Made by a program: the position numbers and the translations under genes. This document shows positions 16,526 through 27,683 of a stretch of DNA of 64,000 bases, piece by piece (position 1 is the stretch's first letter; each line of letters opens with the position of its first letter). Source of the DNA: a bacterium (GTDB lineage Bacteria; Planctomycetota; UBA1135; UBA2386); the NCBI GenBank assembly GCA_024743115.1, contig JANSXC010000014.1, forward strand, positions 62,001-126,000, in the 5' to 3' direction. The notes under the pieces are model-generated. The model worked only from the letters and a program-made list of their open reading frames with translations. It did not search any database and had not been told where the DNA came from.

Positions 16526-17677
16526 CTACCTGACCTGCAGCACCGCGACCTTGAGGTAGCGCGTCTCGGGGCATTCGAGCGCCACGGGATGGTCGGGGCC
16601 GGCCCCGCGGACCTCGAGCACGCGCACGTCACGGCGGGCGAGCGCTGCCGCGCCAGTCAGCATGCGAAGGAAGCGATCTTCGCTGACGGAGCCCGAGCAC
16701 GAGCACGTCACGATCATGCCGCCGCGCGCGACCTTCTCCATGCCGAGGCGGTTGAGGTCGGCGTAGCGTCGCAGGCCGGCATCGACGTCGTCCTTGCTCT
16801 GCACCCACTTGGGCGGATCGAGGATCACGAGGTCGTAGTGCTCCGCTTCGGTGTCGCGCAGCAGGTCGAACGCATCGGCATGGACCGCGTCGATCGCGAG
16901 GTCGTTCTTGCGGGCGTTGCGGATTGCCTGGGCCACCATCGCCTCGTCGAGGTCCGCCGCGCGCACCGACTTCGCCCCGCCCTTCCTCGCGTTCAGTGCA
17001 AACCCGCCGCTGTTGCAGCACAAATCGAGTACTCGCCGATTGCGCGCGAGTTCGCGAACGCGCTGCCGGTTGTCGCGTTGATCCGCGAAGAACCCGGTCT
17101 TGTGGCCCGTGCCCGCGTGGACCTCGTAGCGGATGCCGTGTTCGCGAACGGTCGTCCGCACGGGCTTGGGACGCGGCAGCTTGGGCATGCCTTCGCGCGC
17201 GGCCCACTCGCGATCGAGCTGTAGGATGAGCTGGGTCTTCTTGTTGCGACGCAGCAGCCACTCACCGATCGGCTCGAGCTGCTCGAGCATGCCGAGCGAA
17301 GCGGCCTGTGCGACGAACACATCGCCGAGCCGGTCGAGTACGAGACCCGGGAACCCGTCGGCTTCGGCGTGCACGACGCGGTAGGCGTCGGTCACCTTCG
17401 GCAGTGACAGCAGATCTTCACGGAGCGCGAGGGCGCGTTCGAACGCGCCGAGGAAGTGCTTCGGTACGTCCTTGAGCGCGCGATCCGAGAACATCCGGAC
17501 CGCGAGCTCGGCGCGCGAGTTGTAGAAGCCCGTGCCGACGAGGTGGCCCTCGCGATCGCGCACGCGCACCGCGCTACCGGCGGGCAGCGGCTTGCCGGGC
17601 TTCTGCACCATCTTGCGGTAGAACCACGGATGGCGGCCGGTCGCGCGGACCTTGAGTCGGATTTCGGGTAGCGCCAT
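16526..17677 (-). CDS. RlmI-like class I SAM rRNA methyltransferase
   Basis: A 383-residue protein with an N-terminal PUA-like domain (RKMVQKPGKPLPAGSAVRV), a middle strand-rich region and a C-terminal Rossmann methyltransferase. The SAM loop is RRVLDLCCNSGGFAL. The catalytic-type motif is ILDPPKW, and SCSCSGSVSEDRFL follows, as in the RlmI/YccW family that makes 5-methylcytosine in 23S rRNA. Ends are supported by the family's MALPEIRLKV-type start and C-terminal LKVAVLQV. It could modify another RNA cytosine; substrate is inferred by family. The upstream same-strand neighbourhood is a short gap to the tricorn stop, so cotranscription is possible. Confidence 0.88.
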   Translation of the reverse strand: MALPEIRLKVRATGRHPWFYRKMVQKPGKPLPAGSAVRVRDREGHLVGTGFYNSRAELAVRMFSDRALKDVPKHFLGAFERALALREDLLSLPKVTDAYRVVHAEADGFPGLVLDRLGDVFVAQAASLGMLEQLEPIGEWLLRRNKKTQLILQLDREWAAREGMPKLPRPKPVRTTVREHGIRYEVHAGTGHKTGFFADQRDNRQRVRELARNRRVLDLCCNSGGFALNARKGGAKSVRAADLDEAMVAQAIRNARKNDLAIDAVHADAFDLLRDTEAEHYDLVILDPPKWVQSKDDVDAGLRRYADLNRLGMEKVARGGMIVTCSCSGSVSEDRFLRMLTGAAALARRDVRVLEVRGAGPDHPVALECPETRYLKVAVLQVR

Positions 17678-17731
17678 CGTTTGCGGAGCAGGTTCGAGCA
17701 GTCGGTCAGGGCAAGCCGGTGCAGCGGCCGA

Positions 17732-21019
<3,288 letters not shown>

Positions 21020-21123
21020 TGCCCGGCACTCAACGGTTGCTGCCGTGCTTTCGCAAGCAGGTTCCTGGGGTGGCTCGCGTCGCCGCGGGGAGTTCCCCGC
21101 TGGAGCGCGGCGCGTCGGGGAGG

Positions 21124-21129
21124 TATCAC
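21124..21129 (+). promoter_or_regulatory. Candidate -10 element of the glycosyltransferase gene
   Basis: TATCAC ends 10 nt before the ATG at 21140. It lies in the 120-nt divergent gap between the tricorn and glycosyltransferase genes. A weak match, listed because of the shared spacing pattern. Confidence 0.25.
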
Positions 21130-21139
21130 CCCGTCTCGG

Positions 21140-23080
21140 ATGCCGCGCAACTCGCTCTGGACCACCGCCGCCGTGGCGCTCGGCCTCGCCCTCGTGGCGA
21201 TCGTGCTGCGCCTCGCATGGGTCGGGGATGACGCCTACATCACTCTGCGCACGGTCGAGAACTTCGTGCAGGGGCGGGGGTTGGTTTGGAATGCCGGGGA
21301 GCGGTTGCAGTGCTACACGCATCCGCTCTGGATGCTGCTGCTCGTCGGGGCGCGGGTGTTCACCGGCGAGTGCTACTTCGGAACGATCGGGCTGAGCTGT
21401 CTGTTGGCGATCGTCGCCGTGGTGACGCTCGCGCGGTTGACGCGCGGTGTGCGAGTCGTTGCGGTCGTGGTCTGGTCACTCATCTGGGCCCGGTCGTTCT
21501 CCGAGTATGCGGTGTGTGGCCTCGAGACGCCGCTCACGTTCGCACTGCTCGCGTGGTTGTGTTGGTTCGCGGGGCGGCCGCGTGGCAACGTCGACGGTCG
21601 CGAACGCGGGGTCGCGCCGGTCGCTCTCGTCGTCGCACTGCTCGCCTGCACGCGCCTCGATCTGATGCTCGTCGGTGCCCCGCTCGTCCTCGCGGCGCTG
21701 CCTGCGATCGGCTGGCGGCGCTGGTTCCTCGGTGGGCTACTCGGTGCTCTGCCACTGATCGCATGGCTCACGTTTGCGACGATCTACTACGGCTCACCGC
21801 TGCCGATCACCGCCGCGGCCAAGCTCGGTCACGGCTTGCCGACGAGTGCGATCCTGTCGCAGGGCCTGCAGCATTTCGTGTTCATGCTGCAATACGATCC
21901 GGTCACGCTCCTGATCATCACGGTCGGAATCGTGGTCGGCCTCACCGTCGGTGTCGCCGGCAACCGCGCACTCGCGATCGGCGCGCTGCTCTACCTCGGC
22001 TACATCGTGAAGGTCGGCGGCGATTTCATGGGCGGCAGATTCTTCACGCCGCCGTTGATCGTAGCGGTCGCGATCCTCGCGCGTTCGCTGCCGGCGCAGC
22101 CAGCTCGGATCGTCGCGATGCTCGCGATCAGCGTACCGCCCGCGCTCGGCTTCGTCGGCGGGATGCCCGCCTGGCTGTTGCGCCCCGCGAGCGAAACCGA
22201 GCCGACGTGGCATCATCGCGGTGTGCTCGACGAGCGTAGCGCCTACGTCCGTCAGCTCGGCTTGTTCTCACTCGAACGGAAGGTGCCCGTGCCCGGTGGC
22301 GCGAGCGCGATGCTGCGGTCGATGGGGCGCACCCGGCCCATCATCGCGACGCACGGCAAGGCCGGCGTCTACGCGTTCGAGGGCGGCGAGCTCATGCGCT
22401 TCTTCGACCCGCTGCTTTGTGATGTCCTGCTCGCGCGCTTGCCGGCGAGTGCCACGCAGAAGTGGCGTGTCGGTCACGTGCCGCGCGATCTGCCGACAGG
22501 CTACCTCGAGCAACTCGCGTTCGGTGGCCATCGGATCCAACACGAGGGGTTGCGGCGCTACTACGATGCACTCGCGACGATCACGCGCGCGCCGGTGTTC
22601 TCGGCGGCGCGCTGGCAAGTCTGCTGGCGCTTCTGGACTGGCGGCTTCGCGGCGGATCTGCAGAGCTACGTGAACGGTCCGTACCGCAGCCCGCCACGGC
22701 TGACGGTGGCGGCGACGGGTCTCGCGGAGTCGATCGCGGGGCAGGTCCCCGGCCTCGGTCCGCTGTGGTTCGACGACGCGCGCATCCGGATCGTGCCACG
22801 GGGCGGCCTCGCGATCGCGTTCCAGCAACCCGTGTCGGCGCGGGCGCTCGCAACGCAGCTCGCCGGCGGTCTGGTCTACCGCTGGCGCTTGCGGCGCGGT
22901 GCCGAGGTCGTCGCCGATGTCACGACGGACATGCGCGCGACCTCCCACCTCGTCGGCCTCGTGCCGCAGCAGGTCGCCTTGGCGAGAGAACTGACCTTCG
23001 ATCGCATCGATCTCGACGTGATCGATCCGCCGCCGGATCTCGTCCCCGCCGTCGGCCGTTGTCGACCGCGGGTCGAGTAG
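21140..23080 (+). CDS. GT-C-type membrane glycosyltransferase, AftB-like
   Basis: A 646-residue protein with about ten transmembrane helices in its first 340 residues. The first extracytoplasmic loop holds GDDAYITLRTVENFVQGRG, which resembles the DDAYI signature loop of lipid-linked-donor transferases such as mycobacterial AftB. A large soluble C-terminal domain (about residues 360-646) follows. It probably transfers a sugar from a polyprenyl phosphate donor on the outer face of the inner membrane; sugar and acceptor are unknown. The ATG at 21140 places the DDAY loop after one helix, as expected; the reading frame remains open far upstream only as antisense to the tricorn gene. No polymer-biosynthesis genes flank it. 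Confidence 0.78.
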   Translation: MPRNSLWTTAAVALGLALVAIVLRLAWVGDDAYITLRTVENFVQGRGLVWNAGERLQCYTHPLWMLLLVGARVFTGECYFGTIGLSCLLAIVAVVTLARLTRGVRVVAVVVWSLIWARSFSEYAVCGLETPLTFALLAWLCWFAGRPRGNVDGRERGVAPVALVVALLACTRLDLMLVGAPLVLAALPAIGWRRWFLGGLLGALPLIAWLTFATIYYGSPLPITAAAKLGHGLPTSAILSQGLQHFVFMLQYDPVTLLIITVGIVVGLTVGVAGNRALAIGALLYLGYIVKVGGDFMGGRFFTPPLIVAVAILARSLPAQPARIVAMLAISVPPALGFVGGMPAWLLRPASETEPTWHHRGVLDERSAYVRQLGLFSLERKVPVPGGASAMLRSMGRTRPIIATHGKAGVYAFEGGELMRFFDPLLCDVLLARLPASATQKWRVGHVPRDLPTGYLEQLAFGGHRIQHEGLRRYYDALATITRAPVFSAARWQVCWRFWTGGFAADLQSYVNGPYRSPPRLTVAATGLAESIAGQVPGLGPLWFDDARIRIVPRGGLAIAFQQPVSARALATQLAGGLVYRWRLRRGAEVVADVTTDMRATSHLVGLVPQQVALARELTFDRIDLDVIDPPPDLVPAVGRCRPRVE

Positions 23081-23110
23081 CGACTGTCGACGACCGGTAG
23101 TTCGCCCGTT

Positions 23111-24439
23111 TCAGATCCCGAGTCGGATCGAAGCGAGGTCACTCGTCAGGAACGGTGCGCCGTTGTCGGCCTGCAGCCATTGCGTGAAGAAGCGCACGCC
23201 GGCGAGGCCGGGGCTCGGCGGCAGCGGCACGGGCATCGTGGCGCTGCCGCTGCCGTCGGTCCACGCGGTGTTGAGGGCGTCGACGCTGATGAGCAGTTGG
23301 CAACCGTTGGGGAACGGGAACACGGTCTCGTGGAAGCCGAACACGAGCCACGCGAGGAGTGACGGTTCAGCGCCGCTCACGGTGATCGCGAAGCCGCTGT
23401 TGCCGAGGCGCGGGCCAGGGCCGGGCGTCGAGCCGGTGCGCATCTGCGCCGCGGCGCCGCAAGGCCGGCCGAACGTCGACATGCGCGCGCCGCGGAGCGG
23501 CAACACGACGTAGTCGACCGGCGTGTCGGTCAGCGGTCCCGCGATCGTCGTGAGCGGGAACGTGCCGCTCAGCGCCTGGTTCGGATCGAACGAGTAGATG
23601 TAGGGATTGTTCACCCCACCGAGGATCAGCCCGACCGAGCCCGGGTAGGCCTTCATCGCGGTGATGCCGCCCGGGGGCAGCGCCGGCACCGCGGTGAGCG
23701 GGGTCGGGACGTGGCCGATGCCGAATGCGAACAATGCGAGTGAGCCGTCGTCATGCGCGAGGATCTGACGCGGCACGGCGGTCGGCAGGTCGATGAGGCC
23801 GACGATGCCGCGCGGGGTGTAGTTCGGGAACGTGCTCGGGCCGAGCAGCCAGTTGCCCGTGTCGAGGTCCAGGTGCCCGACGCCGGGGTCGACCGCCGGC
23901 GTGGTCTGCCCCGAGAAGCCGACGATGGCCGAGTAGACCAGATCGGCTGGTGCGCCGGCGGCGGTGGCGAACGGTGTGCTGCGGAGGGTGGCGACCGTGC
24001 CGCTGGCGCGGTCGATGCGCTCCAGGGCGCCATTGCTGCCGGTCGTCAGCACCACGATGTCACCGAAGCGATCGATCAGCACGTCGGCGGCGCGGCCGGG
24101 CACGGTGGCCACGAGGCGTTCGCTGGGTTGGGGGCCGTAGGAGCGCCGCATGATCTGCGAACTGCCGCCGGCGTCGAGGGCAACGACGATCGTGCCGTCG
24201 AGCGGGTCCGCGGTCACGGCGAGCGGTGGGTAGACGTCGGTCGAGAACGTGGCAAGCGGGACCGTGTTGCCGTTCTGGAGGTCGACCTGGGTCGCCGCGG
24301 TCGCCCCGGTGGCGGTCCGGGCCACGACGATGGCTTTGTCGTAGGGCAGCGACTGCGTGCGCGCGGGAGTGGCGAGGCCGCCGGCGAAAGCCGCGATGGA
24401 GGTGGCGATCGCGAGTCGGGAGACGAGGGGGGTGGGCAT
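23111..24439 (-). CDS. Secreted beta-propeller-like protein with C-terminal module
   Basis: A 442-residue exported protein. The signal peptide spans about residues 1-30 (AAFAGGLATPARTQS). The middle has short repeated strand units containing DPLDGTIVVALD, DRFGDIVVLTT and LAHDDGSLALF, compatible with a beta-propeller. The last 130 residues carry STFGRPCG, GNSGFAITVSG, FPNGCQLLIS and LAGVRFFTQWLQADN, which align by pattern with the C-terminus of the protein at 14822-16507. The ATG at 24439 is preferred over a TTG two codons upstream. TAGACT lies 13 nt before it. Function unknown. It converges with the glycosyltransferase gene. Confidence 0.7.
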   Translation of the reverse strand: MPTPLVSRLAIATSIAAFAGGLATPARTQSLPYDKAIVVARTATGATAATQVDLQNGNTVPLATFSTDVYPPLAVTADPLDGTIVVALDAGGSSQIMRRSYGPQPSERLVATVPGRAADVLIDRFGDIVVLTTGSNGALERIDRASGTVATLRSTPFATAAGAPADLVYSAIVGFSGQTTPAVDPGVGHLDLDTGNWLLGPSTFPNYTPRGIVGLIDLPTAVPRQILAHDDGSLALFAFGIGHVPTPLTAVPALPPGGITAMKAYPGSVGLILGGVNNPYIYSFDPNQALSGTFPLTTIAGPLTDTPVDYVVLPLRGARMSTFGRPCGAAAQMRTGSTPGPGPRLGNSGFAITVSGAEPSLLAWLVFGFHETVFPFPNGCQLLISVDALNTAWTDGSGSATMPVPLPPSPGLAGVRFFTQWLQADNGAPFLTSDLASIRLGI

Positions 24440-24452
24440 GTGCAACGTTGTG

Positions 24453-24458
24453 AGTCTA
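24453..24458 (-). promoter_or_regulatory. Candidate -10 element (minus strand)
   Basis: TAGACT read on the minus strand ends 13 nt before the ATG at 24439. It is identical to the hexamers at 6771 and 14179. The rest of the 276-nt gap up to the rsmE stop holds no gene or hairpin that I can see. Confidence 0.35.
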
Positions 24459-24715
24459 CGGGATTTGGACGTTCGGAGCGGCGCCTGGGTTCCGGCGGGA
24501 CCGGAGGAACTGGCGTCGGGCCGCGAAACTTCCGTCGGAATCCCGGGGTCCGGAGCTGACGCCGAATCCCGATCTCGCGTCCATCAGGCCGCGGGATGGC
24601 CCCATCCGCGCTTCGAGTGATCGAACGAGTGGTGAATCGACCGAGCCTCTGTTGGATCGGTGCGCCTCGCAAGGCCGAGGAACCGATTGCGGTCGAGCGA
24701 ACAATACGGCGGCGC

Positions 24716-25438
24716 TCAATCCGCGGGCGGTTCGTGGGCCCGGTCTGCGTCGAGCAGGCCGGCGGCCAGCAGGCCCGCGCCGAGAAGTGCGGCCGTTTCG
24801 GTGCGCAGAATATGTTCTCCGAACCGTCGGGGCGCGAAGCCCGCCGCAAGCAGTTGGTCGCGTTCGGCGGGGGCCAGGCCGCCCTCGGGGCCGACGAACA
24901 ACAGCACTGCCCCCGCGCCCGCCCCGGTCAGCGGTTCGCCGTCGCGGTCCGCGAGCAATTTTGCCGCGGGCAGGTCGCGGTGCGCGACGAACTCGTCGAG
25001 CTCGAGGGCCGGGCGAACTTCGGGCAGCCAGTCGCGGTCGCACTGGCCGGCGGCGGCGCGCGCCATGCGTTCCCAGCGATCCGGGCGCTCGCCTTGCGGT
25101 CTGGTCCGGCGGGTCCAGACCGGCCAGAACGTCGTCACGCCGACTTCCGTCGCGTGCTCGAAAAGCCAGTCCGCGCGGTGCTTGCGCGGCGGCGAGAACG
25201 CCAGATGGACGCTCCGCGCGGGCGGTTCGCGGTAGGTCGCCGGGCCGACCTCGAGCGTGATCCGGCGGCGTTCGACGGTGACGATGCCGGCCGGCGCCGT
25301 CCGGCCGCGACCGTCGGCGAGCCGGATCTCGGTCCCGGGCTTGCTGCGCAGCACGGTCCCGAGGTGATGGGCGAGCTCCCCATCGAGCTCGAACGAGCCC
25401 GGGTCCGGCAGGCGGTCGACGAAGTAGCGCTGGGCCAT
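24716..25438 (-). CDS. rsmE: 16S rRNA (uracil-1498-N3)-methyltransferase RsmE
   Basis: A 240-residue SPOUT methyltransferase. The N-terminal PUA-like domain begins MAQRYFVDRLP and contains LAHHLGTVLRSKPGTEIRLADG. The trefoil-knot C-terminal domain shows LLFVGPEGGLAPAERDQL and FGEHILRTETAALLG, the SAM-binding knot motifs of RsmE. Length is normal. The ATG at 25438 aligns with family N-termini (MxRYFVD); a longer frame upstream is low-complexity and unlikely. TACAAC ends 6 nt before this ATG. It modifies U1498 of 16S rRNA in assembled small subunits. It is divergent from the FHA/secretion operon. Confidence 0.94.
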   Translation of the reverse strand: MAQRYFVDRLPDPGSFELDGELAHHLGTVLRSKPGTEIRLADGRGRTAPAGIVTVERRRITLEVGPATYREPPARSVHLAFSPPRKHRADWLFEHATEVGVTTFWPVWTRRTRPQGERPDRWERMARAAAGQCDRDWLPEVRPALELDEFVAHRDLPAAKLLADRDGEPLTGAGAGAVLLFVGPEGGLAPAERDQLLAAGFAPRRFGEHILRTETAALLGAGLLAAGLLDADRAHEPPAD

Positions 25439-25444
25439 CGTCAG

Positions 25445-25450
25445 GTTGTA
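25445..25450 (-). promoter_or_regulatory. Candidate -10 element of rsmE
   Basis: TACAAC (minus strand) ends 6 nt before the rsmE ATG at 25438. This is a very short leader spacing and no Shine-Dalgarno is present. Confidence 0.3.
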
Positions 25451-25555
25451 GCAGCCATGCGGCCGGGCGCGAGGGCGGAGTCGCCGGGCCCGCGGCGTCC
25501 GTCGGCCGAACGGTCGTTGTCCGCGTGTTTTGCGCCCATCTGTGCGGTCGTCCTC

Positions 25556-25583
25556 TTGCGAGGGGCTCACCGTCCGCTACCTT
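25556..25583 (+). promoter_or_regulatory. Candidate promoter of the secretion/pilus-like operon
   Basis: TTGCGA (25556-25561) and TACCTT (25578-25583) are 16 bp apart. Transcription would start near 25590, leaving a leader of about 138 nt before the ATG at 25728. The leader is pyrimidine-rich and I see no riboswitch-like fold. The other 289 nt of this divergent gap hold no gene. Confidence 0.4.
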
Positions 25584-25727
25584 GTGCGGGTCCGCACTCT
25601 GCCGCCGCCCTCGGCCGCTTGCGGCGCGTCCGGCCCCTCGAATCCCTTTCTCTCTCCGGTATTCCATCCCGGCGTCCGGCGTTCCGGCCCTGCGTGCCCG
25701 CCCGGACGTGACCCCTCTTCTGAAAGT

Positions 25728-27674
25728 ATGGCCAATTACGTCCTCGAGATCCTCGATGGGGATCGCGCTGGCGAGGTTCTATCCGTTCCTGACGGGGCGC
25801 TGCGCATCGGCAGGAAGCCCGCGAACGATCTGGTCCTCGCCGACGAAAAGACGTCGGGTGTGCACGCGGAGATCGTCCTCGAAGGCGACCGGCACGTGCT
25901 GCGCGATCTGGGCTCGACGAACGGCACGTTCATCGACGGCAAGCGCGTCACCGAAGTCGTTCTGAGTGCCGGTGACATCATCACGGTTGGCCGATTGCGC
26001 GTCAGCTTCCGCGACGAGAGTGCCGCGGCGGGCGCGGGCGACGGCGGCGAGTTCGCGGTGCATCGCATCGACGCCTCGCGTGCCCGGAAGGGCGGTGGTT
26101 CGATGCTGCTGCTCGGCTTGCTGGTGCTCGTTGGTGGTGGCGTCGGCGGTTATCTGTGGTGGTCGGGTCAGCAGCAGCAGGGCACGACCGCTGGCGGGCC
26201 GGTCAAGCAGACGCCGCCGATGACGGTGAGCGGCAACAAGCTCGCCGACTCGGTCGCCAACTGCGAATCGGACGACGGCTGGGTGCTCGGGGCGCACGGC
26301 GTCGCGTTCCAGCCGGGTGGCCTCGCGCACACCGGCAGCGGCGGGCTCGAGGCGGTGCGCGTCGAGGGTAATGCGACCGACTTTGCGATCGCGACCCCGG
26401 CCAAGGAAGTCACGGTGTTCTCGGGTCGCTCCGTCGAGGTCGCAGCGCACATCCAGACGGATGGCGGCGGCATGGCTGGGGTGCGCGGCGTGTTCTCCAG
26501 TTCGAAGGATCCCGGGCAGGTCCGGTTCCGCACGGGCACGGCGATCGCGGCGTCGGCCGGTGAGTGGACCCGCGTAGCGTTCGAAGCGGGGGTGCCGCCC
26601 GGCTGCGATCAGCTGCTCGTCGAGGTCGTCGCGGTGCTGCCCGGCGATGATGCGGTCGCGATGGTCGACGACGTTGCGGTCGTCGAGGCCGGCAGCGCCA
26701 AGTCGCTCGAGGCCAAGATCGAAGAGGGTGGCCAGACCGTGCTCGGCACGGGTTCGGCGCTCGCAGCACGCTCGACCGAGACCACGCTCCTCGCCATCGT
26801 GCCGGGCAGCGTTCGTTCGGAGTTCGCCGGCCTGCACGGCGAGGACCTCTGCGTGCTGTCCGACCTCGGCGCGAGCCTCGAGGCGACGCCAGGGGATCGC
26901 GGGCTCTCGCTGAGTGCGAAGGGCTGCGACGCACTGCGCTTCGTGTTCCCGGCGGACGCGGCCGGCCAGGTGCTCGCGCGGGTGGCAGCGGACGGGGACT
27001 TCGCGCCCGTGGCCGCGGCGTTGGACCAGAACGTGGTGGAGCTGCTGCTCGGTTCGGCCGTCACGCGCGCGATGCTGCGCCCGCAGCAGGCGGACGGCAC
27101 GGCTGGTGCCAAGATCACCGGCAAGGTCGGCAACGGCCTCTACCGCCTCGATGTCGCATCCGCGATGGTGGAGCTGGTCTTCGGGTTCCGCAGCGAGGGT
27201 CAGCGCGCCCGCGAACTGCAGCGCCAGGCCGAGGCCGCGCGTCGCGACGGCAAGCTCGGCGACGCCCTCGATCGTCTGGGCGAGCTCCAACGCCAGGCGC
27301 CGCACCAGAGTCAGGTGCTCGCGGATGCTTCGACGAAGCGTTCGGAGATCCTGGCGGGCCTCGACGACGAGCTCGCGACGTTGCAGCGTGAGTTCGGCGA
27401 GGCGGAGTTCTTCGATACGCGCGGCGGCTTCGACCGGGTCGCCGCCGGGGTCGACGGGCTCGAGGCGCGCTACGGTGCGAACAACCTTGCGACCCGACCG
27501 CTGGCCAAGGAGCTGCGGTCGAAGTCGCGCGATCGCCTCGCGGCCCTCGACGGCCAGCGACGCGACGATCAGAAGCAGCAGCTCGAGGCGCTGAGCAAGG
27601 CGTTCCTCGGCGCTGGGCACGAGGGCCTCGCCAAGCTCGTGCAGGATTACTCGGCGCGATACCTGGGGAAGTAG
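25728..27674 (+). CDS. FHA-domain single-pass membrane protein
   Basis: A 648-residue protein that opens the operon. Residues 1-95 form a cytoplasmic FHA domain with IGR (27-29), SGVH (43-46) and GSTNGTFIDGKRV (62-74), the phosphothreonine-recognition motifs. One transmembrane helix lies at about 126-145 (MLLLGLLVLVGGGVGGYLWW). The extracytoplasmic part (500 residues) contains beta-rich regions (PAKEVTVFSGRSVEVAAHIQ), followed by an alpha-helical, coiled-coil-like C-terminus (QRARELQRQAEAARRDGKLG). It may sense phosphorylated partners and connect them to the envelope machinery encoded next; no kinase is in the window. The ATG at 25728 was chosen because the FHA begins immediately. The next gene starts 9 nt downstream. 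Confidence 0.85.
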   Translation: MANYVLEILDGDRAGEVLSVPDGALRIGRKPANDLVLADEKTSGVHAEIVLEGDRHVLRDLGSTNGTFIDGKRVTEVVLSAGDIITVGRLRVSFRDESAAAGAGDGGEFAVHRIDASRARKGGGSMLLLGLLVLVGGGVGGYLWWSGQQQQGTTAGGPVKQTPPMTVSGNKLADSVANCESDDGWVLGAHGVAFQPGGLAHTGSGGLEAVRVEGNATDFAIATPAKEVTVFSGRSVEVAAHIQTDGGGMAGVRGVFSSSKDPGQVRFRTGTAIAASAGEWTRVAFEAGVPPGCDQLLVEVVAVLPGDDAVAMVDDVAVVEAGSAKSLEAKIEEGGQTVLGTGSALAARSTETTLLAIVPGSVRSEFAGLHGEDLCVLSDLGASLEATPGDRGLSLSAKGCDALRFVFPADAAGQVLARVAADGDFAPVAAALDQNVVELLLGSAVTRAMLRPQQADGTAGAKITGKVGNGLYRLDVASAMVELVFGFRSEGQRARELQRQAEAARRDGKLGDALDRLGELQRQAPHQSQVLADASTKRSEILAGLDDELATLQREFGEAEFFDTRGGFDRVAAGVDGLEARYGANNLATRPLAKELRSKSRDRLAALDGQRRDDQKQQLEALSKAFLGAGHEGLAKLVQDYSARYLGK

Positions 27675-27683
27675 GAAGAGACG

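Noticed and set aside
25779..27620. 613-residue open frame on the minus strand
   Set aside because: It is antisense to the FHA protein; its sequence is Arg/Leu/His-rich without family motifs, as expected from GC-rich codon shadows.
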